Of a DNA stretch of 64,000 nt, positions 44,943 through 54,043 are shown in pieces. Each line of letters begins with the position of its first letter. Within the stretch, counting starts at the first letter, position 1. Source of the stretch: Paenibacillus cymbidii (GTDB lineage: Bacteria > Bacillota > Bacilli > Paenibacillales > NBRC-103111); contig NZ_SHLX01000004.1 of assembly GCF_004764705.1 (NCBI RefSeq), positions 248,001 through 312,000 of the forward strand, in the 5' to 3' direction. A program made the translations under genes and the position numbers. The notes beneath the pieces are model-generated. The model saw only the letters and a program-made list of their open reading frames with translations. It was not told where the DNA came from and made no database searches.

Positions 44943-47285
44943 ATGTTTTCGTATCGCAATTTCAAACGCGCGGCACTGCTTTATATCGTCCTGTTTCTCG
45001 CAATCATCGTTTCGATTGCCGCCCTGTACTATTGGAACTCGCTGCACCAATTGAAGCAAACGCTGCAGGAAACGAACCTGTCGCTGCTCCGGCAGGTGGA
45101 CCAGAAGATGGACCTGCTGTTGCGCGACATCAGCAAGTCGACCGTACAATTCGGCGAGACGCCGGAGGTGGCTCGTTTCGTCGGCGGGCAGTATGCCGAC
45201 TCGGCCGAACGGTACGAAACGGTCGAGTCGGTGCAGAACAAAATGAAAGCGCTTATGTACGCGAACAAAAACATGTTCTCCATGTACCTGTATTCCCAGG
45301 CAGGCCGGACGATTATGACCGACGGCACATTGTATGCGGAAGATCAGTTTTTTGACGTGCAGTGGCTGGAAACATTTCGCGATAAAAATGAATATTCGAT
45401 GCTGCTCAGCACCCGCAAAGTGCCGTTCAACAGCGGAATCGACAAAGACTACAAAAACATGATTACGTTCATCCGCACATACCCGCTGCTGAGCACGGCG
45501 TCAACCCGGACGGGCGCGATTCTGGTCAACATGGAAGAAAACACGCTGTACCAGTACCTCACGAACGATATGAGGGAACGGGTCGGGTCTTCATTCGTGA
45601 TCAATTCGGCGGGCAAAATCTTGATGCACAGCGACAAGTCGCTGCTGAACCGGCCGCTCGACGACGCCGGTTATCCGGCGCAGCTGTCCGGCCTTGCGGG
45701 CAGCGGATTTCTTGAACGTAAGGTGAACGGCGTCAACAGCTATCTCTTCTACCAGGACGCGGAACAGGCCGACTGGAAGTATGTACGGGTTGTGCCGATC
45801 GCGAATTTCTACGAGCCGTTCCAGTCGATTCGCCGCATCCTGCTGATTGTCGCCACCGCCATGTTCCTGCTTTCCATCGGCGCTGTCGTTGTGCTCACGA
45901 ATTGGACGTTCAAGCCGGTCGACCGGTTTCTGCGGGAAATGTCGAGCCGCATCAAGCCGCATCCCACCCCTGCGGGGGATCGCATGGAACTGCCGCAAAC
46001 GGGCGAAATCCGGCTCGGCCAACTGGAAGCGGCATTCCGCCAAATGATCGACAACCAGGACGATATGGAGCAGCAAATCCGCGACAGCAAGCTGGCGGTC
46101 AAATGGCGCTACGTGATGGAGATCGTGCTGTCGCACCGGTTCGATTACGAACAGGAAAAACCGTATATGCAGATGCTGGGTATCGAGCTGTACCCGCGCA
46201 ACTACATTGCGATGACGATCGAAGTCGATCCTATTTCGCTGCAGGCCAGTCCGAAGGATATCCAGCTGTACTTGTACGCGGTCGCCAATATGGCGGAGGA
46301 ATTGATCAACGCGGAGCACAAGGGAGTGGCCGTCCAGTTGACGCAGGACAGCTGCATCTGCATCGTCAGCTTCGACGACGACGACGAACGCAAAAATCAA
46401 ATCATGGCCGTTGCCGTTGCGGAAATTATCAAATCGAACGCCGAGCGGTTTTTCCAACTGACTGTGACGATCGGCATCGGCAAACAATACGTTTCGCTCG
46501 GCGGCGTTCACCGTTCTTATGCAGACTCGCTCGAAGCGCTGAAATTCCGGATGATCATGGGCAGCGGAGCCGTTATTTCGTACGAGGACATCCAGGAGAC
46601 GAGGAACGACGATTTGAAGCTCGTGTTCGCCGATGTGGAGGCGATTCTGGAGAGTGTGCAGAGCGGCGACCGGACGCGGCTGGCAAACGCCTTTGATACG
46701 ATTTTTCCGCCGTATTCGCACAAGAACGTGTCGCCGGACATGTTCAAGCAGATGTGCCTGTACATCCTGTTCAAAGCGATCGAAATCGTCTCCGCCGCCG
46801 GCGTCGAATGGACGCAGTCGTTTGCGGCGGACGAAAACGTCTACGCCCGGCTTTCGCAATGCCGGGATGCGGCGGATATGAAGCGTTACCTGCAGGAGGC
46901 GCTCGGCAAGCTGTCCGACCGGATGGCGGAGCGGAAAAGCCCGCGCACCAAAAACGATTTGATCGGCAACATCCAGACGTACATCGACGAACATTACAGC
47001 GAAAGCGACCTGTCGCTCAACATGCTGGCGGACACGTTCCGCATCAGCGTTCCTTACCTCAGCAAGCTGTTCAAGGAGCAGGTCGGCAGCAACTTCGTCA
47101 CTTATCTGTTCACGCTCCGCATGCGCAAGGCGCAGGCGATGCTGCAGTCGAGCAAGGCGACGGTCGGCGAAATCGCCGAAGCCGTCGGCTACCACAACAC
47201 GTACAGCTTCATCCGGATGTTCAAGAAGCATACCGGCAACACGCCCGGCGAATACCGCAACCGGGAGCTCGGCGACAAATATTAA
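44943..47285 (+). CDS. Transmembrane AraC-family transcriptional regulator
   Basis: A 780-residue one-component regulator. Helix 1 is at about residues 9-28; a ~270-residue dCache-like outside domain follows; helix 2 is at about 298-320 (LLIVATAMFLLSIGAVVVLT). After a HAMP-like linker comes a GGDEF-like but non-canonical middle domain (FFQLTVTIGIGKQYVSLGGV), then two AraC helix-turn-helix units (LSLNMLADTFRISVPYLSKL, EIAEAVGYHNTYSFIRMFKK, NTPGEYR). ATG 44943 follows AGAGGAGA. It senses an extracellular sugar and should control the transporter genes downstream, which share its upstream element. Confidence 0.88.
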   Translation: MFSYRNFKRAALLYIVLFLAIIVSIAALYYWNSLHQLKQTLQETNLSLLRQVDQKMDLLLRDISKSTVQFGETPEVARFVGGQYADSAERYETVESVQNKMKALMYANKNMFSMYLYSQAGRTIMTDGTLYAEDQFFDVQWLETFRDKNEYSMLLSTRKVPFNSGIDKDYKNMITFIRTYPLLSTASTRTGAILVNMEENTLYQYLTNDMRERVGSSFVINSAGKILMHSDKSLLNRPLDDAGYPAQLSGLAGSGFLERKVNGVNSYLFYQDAEQADWKYVRVVPIANFYEPFQSIRRILLIVATAMFLLSIGAVVVLTNWTFKPVDRFLREMSSRIKPHPTPAGDRMELPQTGEIRLGQLEAAFRQMIDNQDDMEQQIRDSKLAVKWRYVMEIVLSHRFDYEQEKPYMQMLGIELYPRNYIAMTIEVDPISLQASPKDIQLYLYAVANMAEELINAEHKGVAVQLTQDSCICIVSFDDDDERKNQIMAVAVAEIIKSNAERFFQLTVTIGIGKQYVSLGGVHRSYADSLEALKFRMIMGSGAVISYEDIQETRNDDLKLVFADVEAILESVQSGDRTRLANAFDTIFPPYSHKNVSPDMFKQMCLYILFKAIEIVSAAGVEWTQSFAADENVYARLSQCRDAADMKRYLQEALGKLSDRMAERKSPRTKNDLIGNIQTYIDEHYSESDLSLNMLADTFRISVPYLSKLFKEQVGSNFVTYLFTLRMRKAQAMLQSSKATVGEIAEAVGYHNTYSFIRMFKKHTGNTPGEYRNRELGDKY

Positions 47286-47413
47286 TCGGCTTTCCGGGCG
47301 GCAATTGCTGCGGATGGTGAAAAGCTGCGGACGATCTTAAAAAGTCCGGATAGGCAGGCGGCTCCGTTCCGATGTATGGTGATAGCGAAGTTTTCGAAAA
47401 CCTTCGCAAACCA
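47281..47413 (+). promoter_or_regulatory. ~130-bp shared upstream element, copy B
   Basis: It begins on the stop codon of the AraC regulator and ends about 33 bp before the LplB-type permease start. It matches copy A at 44657-44788 at most positions by eye. The retention of long exact blocks outside any coding sequence argues for a functional control region rather than random similarity. Confidence 0.7.
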
Positions 47414-47445
47414 GGACACAAAGGAAAGGTGATGATCCGTCAGAC

Positions 47446-48414
47446 ATGAATCGCTCCGCTGCGCCGCCAAATCCGGACAGACGCTACCGCACATGGGCCA
47501 GCGGCAGGTCGCTGCTGTGGAAGCAAATGAAGCGCGACCGGTATTTGTACTTGTTTCTGCTCCCCGTCATCGTATATTATTTGCTGTTCCGTTATGCCCC
47601 GATGATCGGCCAAATCATCGCATTCAAAAATTTTACGATCAGCGGCGGCATTTTCGGCAGCGAGTGGGCGGGGCTTGCGCATTTTCGCGAGTTGTTCGAC
47701 AAAGAAACGTTTTGGCAGGTGCTGCGCAATACGCTGTTTTTGAATGTGTTCAGTTTAGCCGTCGGTTTTCCGGTTCCGATTATACTGGCGATCATGCTGA
47801 ACGAAGTGCGGCTTTCCTTTTACCGCCGGGTCATTCAGAGCATCGTGTATATTCCGCATTTTATTTCCTGGGTCATTTTGAGCGGCATGGTCGCGGCCGT
47901 TTTGTCGCCGAGCACGGGCATCGTCAATTTTTTGCTGCACCGCGTGTTCGGCATCGAGCCGATCTATTTTCTGATCAGCACGTTCTGGTGGCCGATCGCG
48001 TTCGTCTTGTCCGGCATCTGGCAGGGAGCGGGATGGGGAACGATTCTGTACCTGGCGGCGATGGCCAACATCGACCCCCAGCTGTACGAAGCCGCCCGGA
48101 TGGACGGCGCGGGCAAGCTGCGGCAAATTTGGCACATTACGCTGCCCGGCATTCGCAGCATCATCGCCATCATTCTGATTCTCAGCATGGGCAGCATGAT
48201 GGATGTCGGCTTCGAGCACATTTACGCTTTGCAAAATGACATGGTGGTCGACGTGGCCGAAGTGATTAGCACCTATGTGTACAAGCAAGGCATCCGCTCG
48301 ATGGATTACAGCTTTACGACGGCGCTCGGGTTGTTCCAATCGGCGGTGGGTTTCGTTCTTATCGTCTCGGTGAACAAAATCGTGAAGGCGATGGGAGAGA
48401 GAGGCATATGGTGA
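47446..48414 (+). CDS. Sugar ABC transporter permease (LplB type)
   Basis: A 322-residue permease with six helices. Landmarks are LFRYAPMIGQIIAFKNF, LAIMLNEVRLSFYRRVIQS, and the EAA loop LYEAARMDGAGKLRQIWHITLP. It is the intact counterpart of the deleted LplB gene at 26531. The start is ATG 47446; AAGGAAAGGTGATG lies somewhat far upstream. The stop overlaps the next permease by 7 bp. Such systems import complex oligosaccharides with a shared ATPase. Confidence 0.9.
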   Translation: MNRSAAPPNPDRRYRTWASGRSLLWKQMKRDRYLYLFLLPVIVYYLLFRYAPMIGQIIAFKNFTISGGIFGSEWAGLAHFRELFDKETFWQVLRNTLFLNVFSLAVGFPVPIILAIMLNEVRLSFYRRVIQSIVYIPHFISWVILSGMVAAVLSPSTGIVNFLLHRVFGIEPIYFLISTFWWPIAFVLSGIWQGAGWGTILYLAAMANIDPQLYEAARMDGAGKLRQIWHITLPGIRSIIAIILILSMGSMMDVGFEHIYALQNDMVVDVAEVISTYVYKQGIRSMDYSFTTALGLFQSAVGFVLIVSVNKIVKAMGERGIW

Positions 48415-49307
48415 ATCGACGATTGGCGCGAAGAGAACCGCTGCAAGTCAAATGGGCCTACGCCGCGCTGTATGTGTTACTTGCCGTGCTTGCCGCCACG
48501 ATGCTGTTTCCGCTGCTGCACGTGGCCGCCTCGTCGTTCAGCAGCGCCCGGGCGATATCGGCGGGAGAGGTGTCGATTTGGCCGGTCGAGTTCAATACGC
48601 TGAGCTATCGGCAAATTTTCCGCGAAGGCACGATGACGCGGGCGCTGATCAATTCGATCGTCGTTGCGCTGGTCGGCACGGCGTTCAATCTGATCGCCAC
48701 GTCGCTGGCCGCCTATCCGCTGTCAAAGGCGAGGCTGAGAGGGCGCGGCCCGATTCTGGTCGGCATCGTGTTTACGATGCTGTTCACCTCGGGGCTCATC
48801 CCGAGCTTCCTGCTCGTCAAATATTTGGGCCTGATGAATACGTACTGGGCCTTGTGGCTGCCGGGATTGATCAGCACGTACAACATGCTTGTCATGAAGT
48901 CGTATTTCGACTCGTTGCCGCCGGAGCTGGAGGAATCGGCCGCCATCGACGGTGCGGGCGATCCGCTTATATTTACCCGGATCGTGCTGCCGCTGGCGAA
49001 GCCGATGCTCGCTGCCATCGCCTTGTTTTATGCCGTCGGCTGGTGGAATTCTTATTTCGGCGTGCTGCTTTACATCAATGACCCGGACAAGGCGACCATC
49101 ATGCTGAAGCTGTATACGATGCTGACCAACGTGCAGCAATATTTGGTGGACGAGAAGGGCATTGCGCTGATGGACGTCGGGAAGCTGATGCCGGAAACGA
49201 TCAAAGCGGCGGCGATCGTCATCACGACGACCCCGATTTTGCTGGTGTATCCGTTTCTGCAGAAATATTTTATCAAAGGCGTGTTGATCGGCTCTGTCAA
49301 AGGGTGA
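48408..49307 (+). CDS. Sugar ABC transporter permease (YtcP type)
   Basis: A 299-residue permease with six helices; landmarks are AAYPLSKARLRGRG, FTMLFTSGLIPSFLLVK, the EAA loop EESAAIDGAGDPLIFTRIVLP and the C-terminus YFIKGVLIGSVKG. ATG 48408 follows GGAGAGAGAGG inside the previous gene. It is the intact counterpart of the truncated gene at 27361 and forms the channel with the LplB-type permease. Confidence 0.9.
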   Translation: MVNRRLARREPLQVKWAYAALYVLLAVLAATMLFPLLHVAASSFSSARAISAGEVSIWPVEFNTLSYRQIFREGTMTRALINSIVVALVGTAFNLIATSLAAYPLSKARLRGRGPILVGIVFTMLFTSGLIPSFLLVKYLGLMNTYWALWLPGLISTYNMLVMKSYFDSLPPELEESAAIDGAGDPLIFTRIVLPLAKPMLAAIALFYAVGWWNSYFGVLLYINDPDKATIMLKLYTMLTNVQQYLVDEKGIALMDVGKLMPETIKAAAIVITTTPILLVYPFLQKYFIKGVLIGSVKG

Positions 49308-49356
49308 CCGTCGGCGGGCTTGTCATAACAAACGAAAACAGGGAGGGTCTTTATCG

Positions 49357-50952
49357 ATGCGTAAAAGAAACATACCGCTTTTCATCGCGCTTATCATGAC
49401 CGTATCGGCGGCAGCGGGCTGCTCATCCGGCAAAGGGACGGACAGCGCAGGCTCCGCCGCTTCGGCCAAACCGGCTGTGGAAGACAAGTACGACAAGCTG
49501 CCGAAGGAAATTACGATCCAATATTACGAGAACACGCCGCTTCCGAGCGAAGAAGGGACATGGGCGGACAACCGGTGGACGAAGTGGATCAACGAAAATT
49601 CGCCGGTCAAGGTCAAGTGGGTGCCGATTCCGCAGGCGGGAGGTCAAGCTGTGCGGACGCAAAAAATCAATACGATGCTTGCCGCCGGCGAAGCGCCCGA
49701 TCTGATCTGGGACTGGGGCCGCGAATATCCGGCCAGTCTGATCAAGCAAGGCGCGATTCAACCGGTCGACGAATTCGTGGAGAAGTACAGCACGGCCTAC
49801 AAAAATTATTTGGCCAAATATCCCGGGTTGAAAGCCGGCGTCACCTATGACGATGGCAAAATGTACAACTTTACCGTAAATCGGCAATACAATCCGTCAC
49901 TCGATACCGGTGTCTACATTCGCCAGGATTGGCTCAACAAGCTGAATTTGAAAATGCCGACGACGCTGGACGAATTGATCGCGGTCGGGCAGGCGTTCGT
50001 CGAGCAGGACCCGGACGGCAACGGAAAAAAAGACACGGTCGCTTTCGCCTTCGACGGCACACGCCAATTCACTTACTTCGAGCATATGTTCCAGGCCGGG
50101 CAATCCTACTGGTATGTGGAGGACGGCAAACCGAGGTATGGCCCGACGCTCGACCGGTACAAGGATTCCCTCGAAACGTTCAAGAAAATTTACGATCTCG
50201 GGCTGGTAGACAAAGAGTTTCCGACGGACAAAAACTTCGACCGGGAAACACAGCTTTTGACGAGCGGCAAAGCCGGTATGGCTATCGGGCACTGGACATG
50301 GGGCAAGCTGCTCGATTTGAAGAAGACGGTGCCGACGGCGGAAATGGTCCCGCTGCCGATGGTATCGAACAAGTACGGCAAAAACGGCTATGTGCGCACG
50401 CCCTTGGATTCGACGGATATTATGGTCATGCTGAACAAACAAGCGAAAAACCCGAAGGCGGCTATGGAATTCATCGATTGGATGCTGGCCAAAGGCTGGG
50501 AAACGATGATGTTCGGCATCGAAGGCGTCCACTACAAGAAGGAAAACGGCGTCAGGGTCGTCATCGATCAGCAGAAAAACGCCAAGGAAGTGTATGGAAG
50601 CGGCTATGCGATCGTGAAGGACTACCAGACGTCGGTGGAAGAGTTGGCCAAGCCGAAAAATCCGGATCCGGTTGTGCAGGCGTTCAATGAAATGCTGGTC
50701 GGCGGGAACAAAGTGTTCATGAAGGAAGCGTTCCGCAACGATTTCCCGATTGGGCCGCTTGACGACGACAAAGACAAGACGGTGGCGGCGTTTAACGCCG
50801 AGTTGGCGCAAATCCGGCTGAAGGCGATCATCTCCGGCGACAAATATACCCCGGCTATGGCGATGGAGGACATCAAGAAGAAATGGGCGGAAGCCGGCGG
50901 CGAAAAGGCCGAGAAAGTGATGGCGGATTTCCTAGCGAAGCAGAAAAAATAA
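49357..50952 (+). CDS. Extracellular sugar-binding lipoprotein (LplA-like)
   Basis: A 531-residue solute-binding protein. The signal peptide ends in a lipobox (AAGC, Cys near residue 22) and a Ser/Gly/Ala linker. The fold shows PKEITIQYYENTPLP, an EF-hand-like segment DPDGNGKKD often seen in this family, and MEFIDWMLAKGWETMMFGIEG. ATG 49357 follows AGGGAGGG. It captures an oligosaccharide for the two upstream permeases. Confidence 0.9.
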   Translation: MRKRNIPLFIALIMTVSAAAGCSSGKGTDSAGSAASAKPAVEDKYDKLPKEITIQYYENTPLPSEEGTWADNRWTKWINENSPVKVKWVPIPQAGGQAVRTQKINTMLAAGEAPDLIWDWGREYPASLIKQGAIQPVDEFVEKYSTAYKNYLAKYPGLKAGVTYDDGKMYNFTVNRQYNPSLDTGVYIRQDWLNKLNLKMPTTLDELIAVGQAFVEQDPDGNGKKDTVAFAFDGTRQFTYFEHMFQAGQSYWYVEDGKPRYGPTLDRYKDSLETFKKIYDLGLVDKEFPTDKNFDRETQLLTSGKAGMAIGHWTWGKLLDLKKTVPTAEMVPLPMVSNKYGKNGYVRTPLDSTDIMVMLNKQAKNPKAAMEFIDWMLAKGWETMMFGIEGVHYKKENGVRVVIDQQKNAKEVYGSGYAIVKDYQTSVEELAKPKNPDPVVQAFNEMLVGGNKVFMKEAFRNDFPIGPLDDDKDKTVAAFNAELAQIRLKAIISGDKYTPAMAMEDIKKKWAEAGGEKAEKVMADFLAKQKK

Positions 50953-50965
50953 GCGAGGTGAAGAC

Positions 50966-52108
50966 ATGGCACAGATTCGACTGGGGGAACCGGTCATCGT
51001 GTCGCAAGGGCCGGAGCATCCGCTCCGGTGGGGGCCATGGCAGTTTCCGGAGATCGAGCGGATGGCATGCGGCCGGTTGCACGTAACCTTCCACCGGCAC
51101 ACAGATTCCATATTGTCCTATGGGCAAGTCAAAGGACATGCCATATCCGACGACGATGGTACGACATGGCGTGAAGTATCGACCTTTGCCGACACCGGCG
51201 GCCTGCGCCTGCGCAGCGGCGACCGGCTGCGGTCGGTGCAACTGACGGCGGTGGACCAGGCAGGCTTCACGCTTCCCGAGCCGATCGGCGAAGTGATCAG
51301 CTATGGCAATCGGCGCACCTTTTACCGCCAAGGGGACTTTCCGCCGGAACTGACCGGATGGTCGTTCGCCCGTCTGCCTGAAGGGACGTCTGTCTGGCAG
51401 ACAGAGCATGCCCAAGTCGAGACGGTGAACGAGCTGCGCTTCATCGGTGAAGGGCGCATCCCCCGCCAATGGTTCTGGACGATGCGGCTGGCGCCGGACG
51501 GTTCGCTTTGGGGTGTCCATTATGAGTACAGGGAGCATACGGAACAGTCGCATATTTGCTCTTGTGCCGTATTCTACCGCTCCGCCGACAACGGGCACTC
51601 CTGGCAACAGATCGGCACGATTCCGTATACGGGCGATCCGGCTGCCGATACGCTCTGGCGAGATCGGGAGGGGTTCTCCGAGCCGGACGTCTCCTTCCTG
51701 CCGGACGGCACGATATTCTGCCTGCTGCGGACGACGGACAGCAACGGCCTTGGCCCGCTATATGAGAGCCGCTCGACCGATGGCGGCAGGACGTGGTCCA
51801 AGCCGGTCGTCTTCGATACGATCGGCGTATGGCCGAGGCTGCTGACCTTGGGGAACGGCGTAACGCTCGCCTCATACGGCAGAACCGGGCTGTTCGTGCG
51901 CGGCACGACCGATCCCGCCGCGGAAGTGTGGGGCGACAAAATCGCCGTTGTCCCGCCGGGTCCGTATCAGCAGGACACATGCTCATACTCCGATATGATT
52001 GCGCTGGACGATCATACCGCGCTGCTCGTTTATTCCGATTTCAACGTCCCCGATGCGGCCGGCGTCAAGAGAAAAACGATCCTGGTGCGGAAGGTATATA
52101 CGACGTGA
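50966..52108 (+). CDS. Sialidase/neuraminidase-fold protein (BNR repeats)
   Basis: A 380-residue beta-propeller protein. Asp-box (BNR) repeats are SDDDGTTWREV, SADNGHSWQQIG and STDGGRTWSKPV, and REGFSEPDVSFLPDG fits the family's blade with the conserved Glu/Asp. No signal peptide, so it would act inside the cell on imported glycosides. ATG 50966 follows AGCGAGGTGAAG, 13 bp after the binding protein. It is the last gene of the operon before a strong terminator. Actual sialidase activity is uncertain because the Arg triad is not obvious. Confidence 0.82.
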   Translation: MAQIRLGEPVIVSQGPEHPLRWGPWQFPEIERMACGRLHVTFHRHTDSILSYGQVKGHAISDDDGTTWREVSTFADTGGLRLRSGDRLRSVQLTAVDQAGFTLPEPIGEVISYGNRRTFYRQGDFPPELTGWSFARLPEGTSVWQTEHAQVETVNELRFIGEGRIPRQWFWTMRLAPDGSLWGVHYEYREHTEQSHICSCAVFYRSADNGHSWQQIGTIPYTGDPAADTLWRDREGFSEPDVSFLPDGTIFCLLRTTDSNGLGPLYESRSTDGGRTWSKPVVFDTIGVWPRLLTLGNGVTLASYGRTGLFVRGTTDPAAEVWGDKIAVVPPGPYQQDTCSYSDMIALDDHTALLVYSDFNVPDAAGVKRKTILVRKVYTT

Positions 52109-52113
52109 AGGAC

Positions 52114-52150
52114 AAAAAAACACCATTCATGATGAATGGTGTTTTTTTTT
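52114..52150. terminator. Strong bidirectional terminator
   Basis: ACACCATTCAT / ATGAATGGTGT is a perfect 11-bp stem around a single G, flanked by seven A on the left and nine T on the right. Confidence 0.95.
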
Positions 52151-52224
52151 GCATCTATAAGAGCAGGCAGTTGCATTTACGCCAAATTATATATATTAAT
52201 GTCAAATGATTGATATATACTTGC

Positions 52225-52436
52225 ATGGCTGTTTATGGTGCAATAGAAATTGCAACAGCTACGTTCCGAGTATTCTGGAATGCTTATTCCCAGGCAATCA
52301 AAGTCGGCAACACTGTGTACGTTACGGGACAAGGCCCTTTCGAGCTTTTAGTCCACCCTATCCCGCAAGAACGATATTTCCTGCAAATATGGGTCCTATC
52401 ATGGTGCAAATGGACGCGATAGCTCTAATTCCGTAA
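52225..52436 (+). pseudogene. RidA/YjgF family gene with internal deletion
   Basis: One frame carries YSQAIKVGNTVYVTGQGPFE, the hallmark N-terminal segment of RidA proteins; about 70 bases on, another frame carries FPANMGPIMVQMDAIALIP with a stop at 52434-52436, which fits the C-terminal strand. The ~60 residues between, with the active-site region, are missing, and the leader is garbled. It is a dead gene next to a PhyH gene; an intact RidA gene is at 10564. Confidence 0.6.
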
Positions 52437-52466
52437 TTATTTTCTACCAAATTGGAGGGTATTCGA

Positions 52467-53273
52467 ATGAAGCTGAGTAAAGAACAAATCGATTTTTTTG
52501 AAACGTTTGGTTTTCTCAAACTTCCGCAGCTGATGGCAGATCGATTGGACTGGATTATCGATGAATTCACCAAGACATTTCCTGATGACAACAAGCATGA
52601 CGGCACGAAACGGACGTGTATCGTGCCTTTTATCGATCAGCGTATGTCTCAGTTGCTGGACGATCCCCGAATCGAAGCAATCGGCGCTGCTTTGCTGGGC
52701 GAGGATTTCAATTACATGGGCAGCGACGGCAACTATTACTCAGGAGACACCAGCTGGCATCGCGACGGCTATCATAAGAAATACAAGCATTTGAAAATTG
52801 CGTTCTATCTCGATGAACTGGATGGCAATTCCGGAGCCTTGCGTGTTATTCCCGGCAGCCACCGCTTGCATGACCAATTCGGTGAACAGTTGTCGATTAA
52901 AATGCGGGACCCCAAGGCGAGCTGGAATATAGCGGGGAATGCAGTGCCCGCTTACGTACTCGATGTTACGCCCGGTGATGTGCTCGTCTTTAATCACAAT
53001 ACGTTCCATTCTTCATGGAACGGCAGCACGAGTCGGAGAATGTTTACTATTAATATGTGCCAACGGTATGAGGAGGCGGATCTGCAGGAGCTGCGCGACT
53101 ATATCGCAGGGGCAGCCAGATTTTGGATCGACCGCAACTACTCCGAAACGATGATGAATACAGCTTCGCCACAGCGGATGATTCATCTTGAGCAAGTAAT
53201 GGCAAATGACGGACATTTGGCGGCCTTGAGCGCTCAGAAACGTCTAGAAATGACGGAGCCTGCACGCGGGTAA
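52467..53273 (+). CDS. Phytanoyl-CoA dioxygenase (PhyH) family protein, fourth of four
   Basis: A 268-residue Fe(II)/2-oxoglutarate oxygenase and close paralogue of the gene at 6904. Iron ligands are His98 and Asp100 in TSWHRDGYHKK and the distal His in FNHNTFHSSWNG. ATG 52467 follows TTGGAGGG. As with the paralogue, a RidA gene lies close by (here broken), which hints that oxygenase and RidA once worked together. The substrate is unknown. Confidence 0.87.
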   Translation: MKLSKEQIDFFETFGFLKLPQLMADRLDWIIDEFTKTFPDDNKHDGTKRTCIVPFIDQRMSQLLDDPRIEAIGAALLGEDFNYMGSDGNYYSGDTSWHRDGYHKKYKHLKIAFYLDELDGNSGALRVIPGSHRLHDQFGEQLSIKMRDPKASWNIAGNAVPAYVLDVTPGDVLVFNHNTFHSSWNGSTSRRMFTINMCQRYEEADLQELRDYIAGAARFWIDRNYSETMMNTASPQRMIHLEQVMANDGHLAALSAQKRLEMTEPARG

Positions 53274-53313
53274 ATGAATCCGGAATGCAAGCCCCAAAAA
53301 AGGGGGGGATTTT

Positions 53314-53727
53314 ATGCGGTTTATCGGTTTGCTTGTTGTATTTTCGTTCTTATTGGTTGGTTGCGGGGGTAAACCGCCGATGCCCAGTCTCAGCGTTAAT
53401 GATGAAAAGATTGACTATGAACTTGGTTCTTATTTCAGCAAATCATTTTTAAAAACGGTACACTCGGATGCTGCAGCTCCGCCGCTTTTGGTCAAAGACA
53501 AAGAACCTCAAACAGTTGCGTCCGAAGCAACCTTATCGATAAAATTTAGTAAGAAGCCTAAAAAAATGGTCATTTCTGAATGGAAAGACGACAAAGAAAT
53601 AAATCCAACTGAAATCAAGAACAAGACGTTTCAGCTTCCCAAAGAGAAAGGCACCTATATATATTCCATTCGTTCCGAGTGGAGCAATCGTAGTGGCACA
53701 TACGCTTTTGTCGTTAAGGTTGAATGA
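53314..53727 (+). CDS. Small lipoprotein of unknown function
   Basis: A 137-residue protein with a short lipoprotein signal (MRFIGLLVVFSFLLVGCGG, Cys17). The mature part is Lys-rich and looks like a small beta-sandwich (ATLSIKFSKKPKKMVISEW, TYIYSIRSEWSNRSGTYAFV). I recognise no family. ATG 53314 follows AAAAGGGGGGG. It is a single gene followed by a hairpin terminator, and is richer in A/T than its neighbours. Confidence 0.8.
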   Translation: MRFIGLLVVFSFLLVGCGGKPPMPSLSVNDEKIDYELGSYFSKSFLKTVHSDAAAPPLLVKDKEPQTVASEATLSIKFSKKPKKMVISEWKDDKEINPTEIKNKTFQLPKEKGTYIYSIRSEWSNRSGTYAFVVKVE

Positions 53728-53747
53728 AGATGATTTCAATGAGAAAA

Positions 53748-53778
53748 ACCGTCAGGAAGATCACCCTGACGGTCCTTT
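53748..53778 (+). terminator. Hairpin terminator after the small lipoprotein gene
   Basis: Perfect 9-bp stem ACCGTCAGG / CCTGACGGT with an 8-nt loop, followed by CCTTTTGGG. Confidence 0.75.
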
Positions 53779-53851
53779 TGGGTTTGGAGTCTGAAAGAGG
53801 ATACGTTGCTTCATGCGCACCATTTCCCCAATCGCCAACTAAATCCTTTCA

Positions 53852-54043
53852 AAATAGGCCATGTTTTCTTGCCTATTTCGCCAAAATCGGGCAGCTTCTT
53901 CAAAATAACCAGCGAAATCACTGGCTATTTCTCTTGAAGTGCCTATCTGAAGGCGATCTGGGGCAAATAACCAGTGTTTTCACTGGCTATTTTCCACGAG
54001 CCGGACGATTTGGGGCAAATAGGCCATTTTTCATGGGCTATTT
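53852..54043 (+). repeat. Four-hairpin element, copy 2 (forward orientation)
   Basis: Hairpins at 53852-53878, 53903-53930, 53965-53992 and 54017-54043 have start spacings of 51, 62 and 52 bp, mirroring copy 1. The spacers also match, for example GGGGCAAATA before the last two units. The plus strand stays open as a reading frame through the element (53724-54095), but the stems, not codons, are what is conserved. The stretch 53779-54107 has no other feature. Confidence 0.85.

Noticed and set aside
45591..47231. 546-codon open frame on the minus strand
   Set aside because: It lies entirely inside the transmembrane AraC regulator gene, whose domains are clear; the antisense frame is rich in Arg/His/Val, typical of a shadow.
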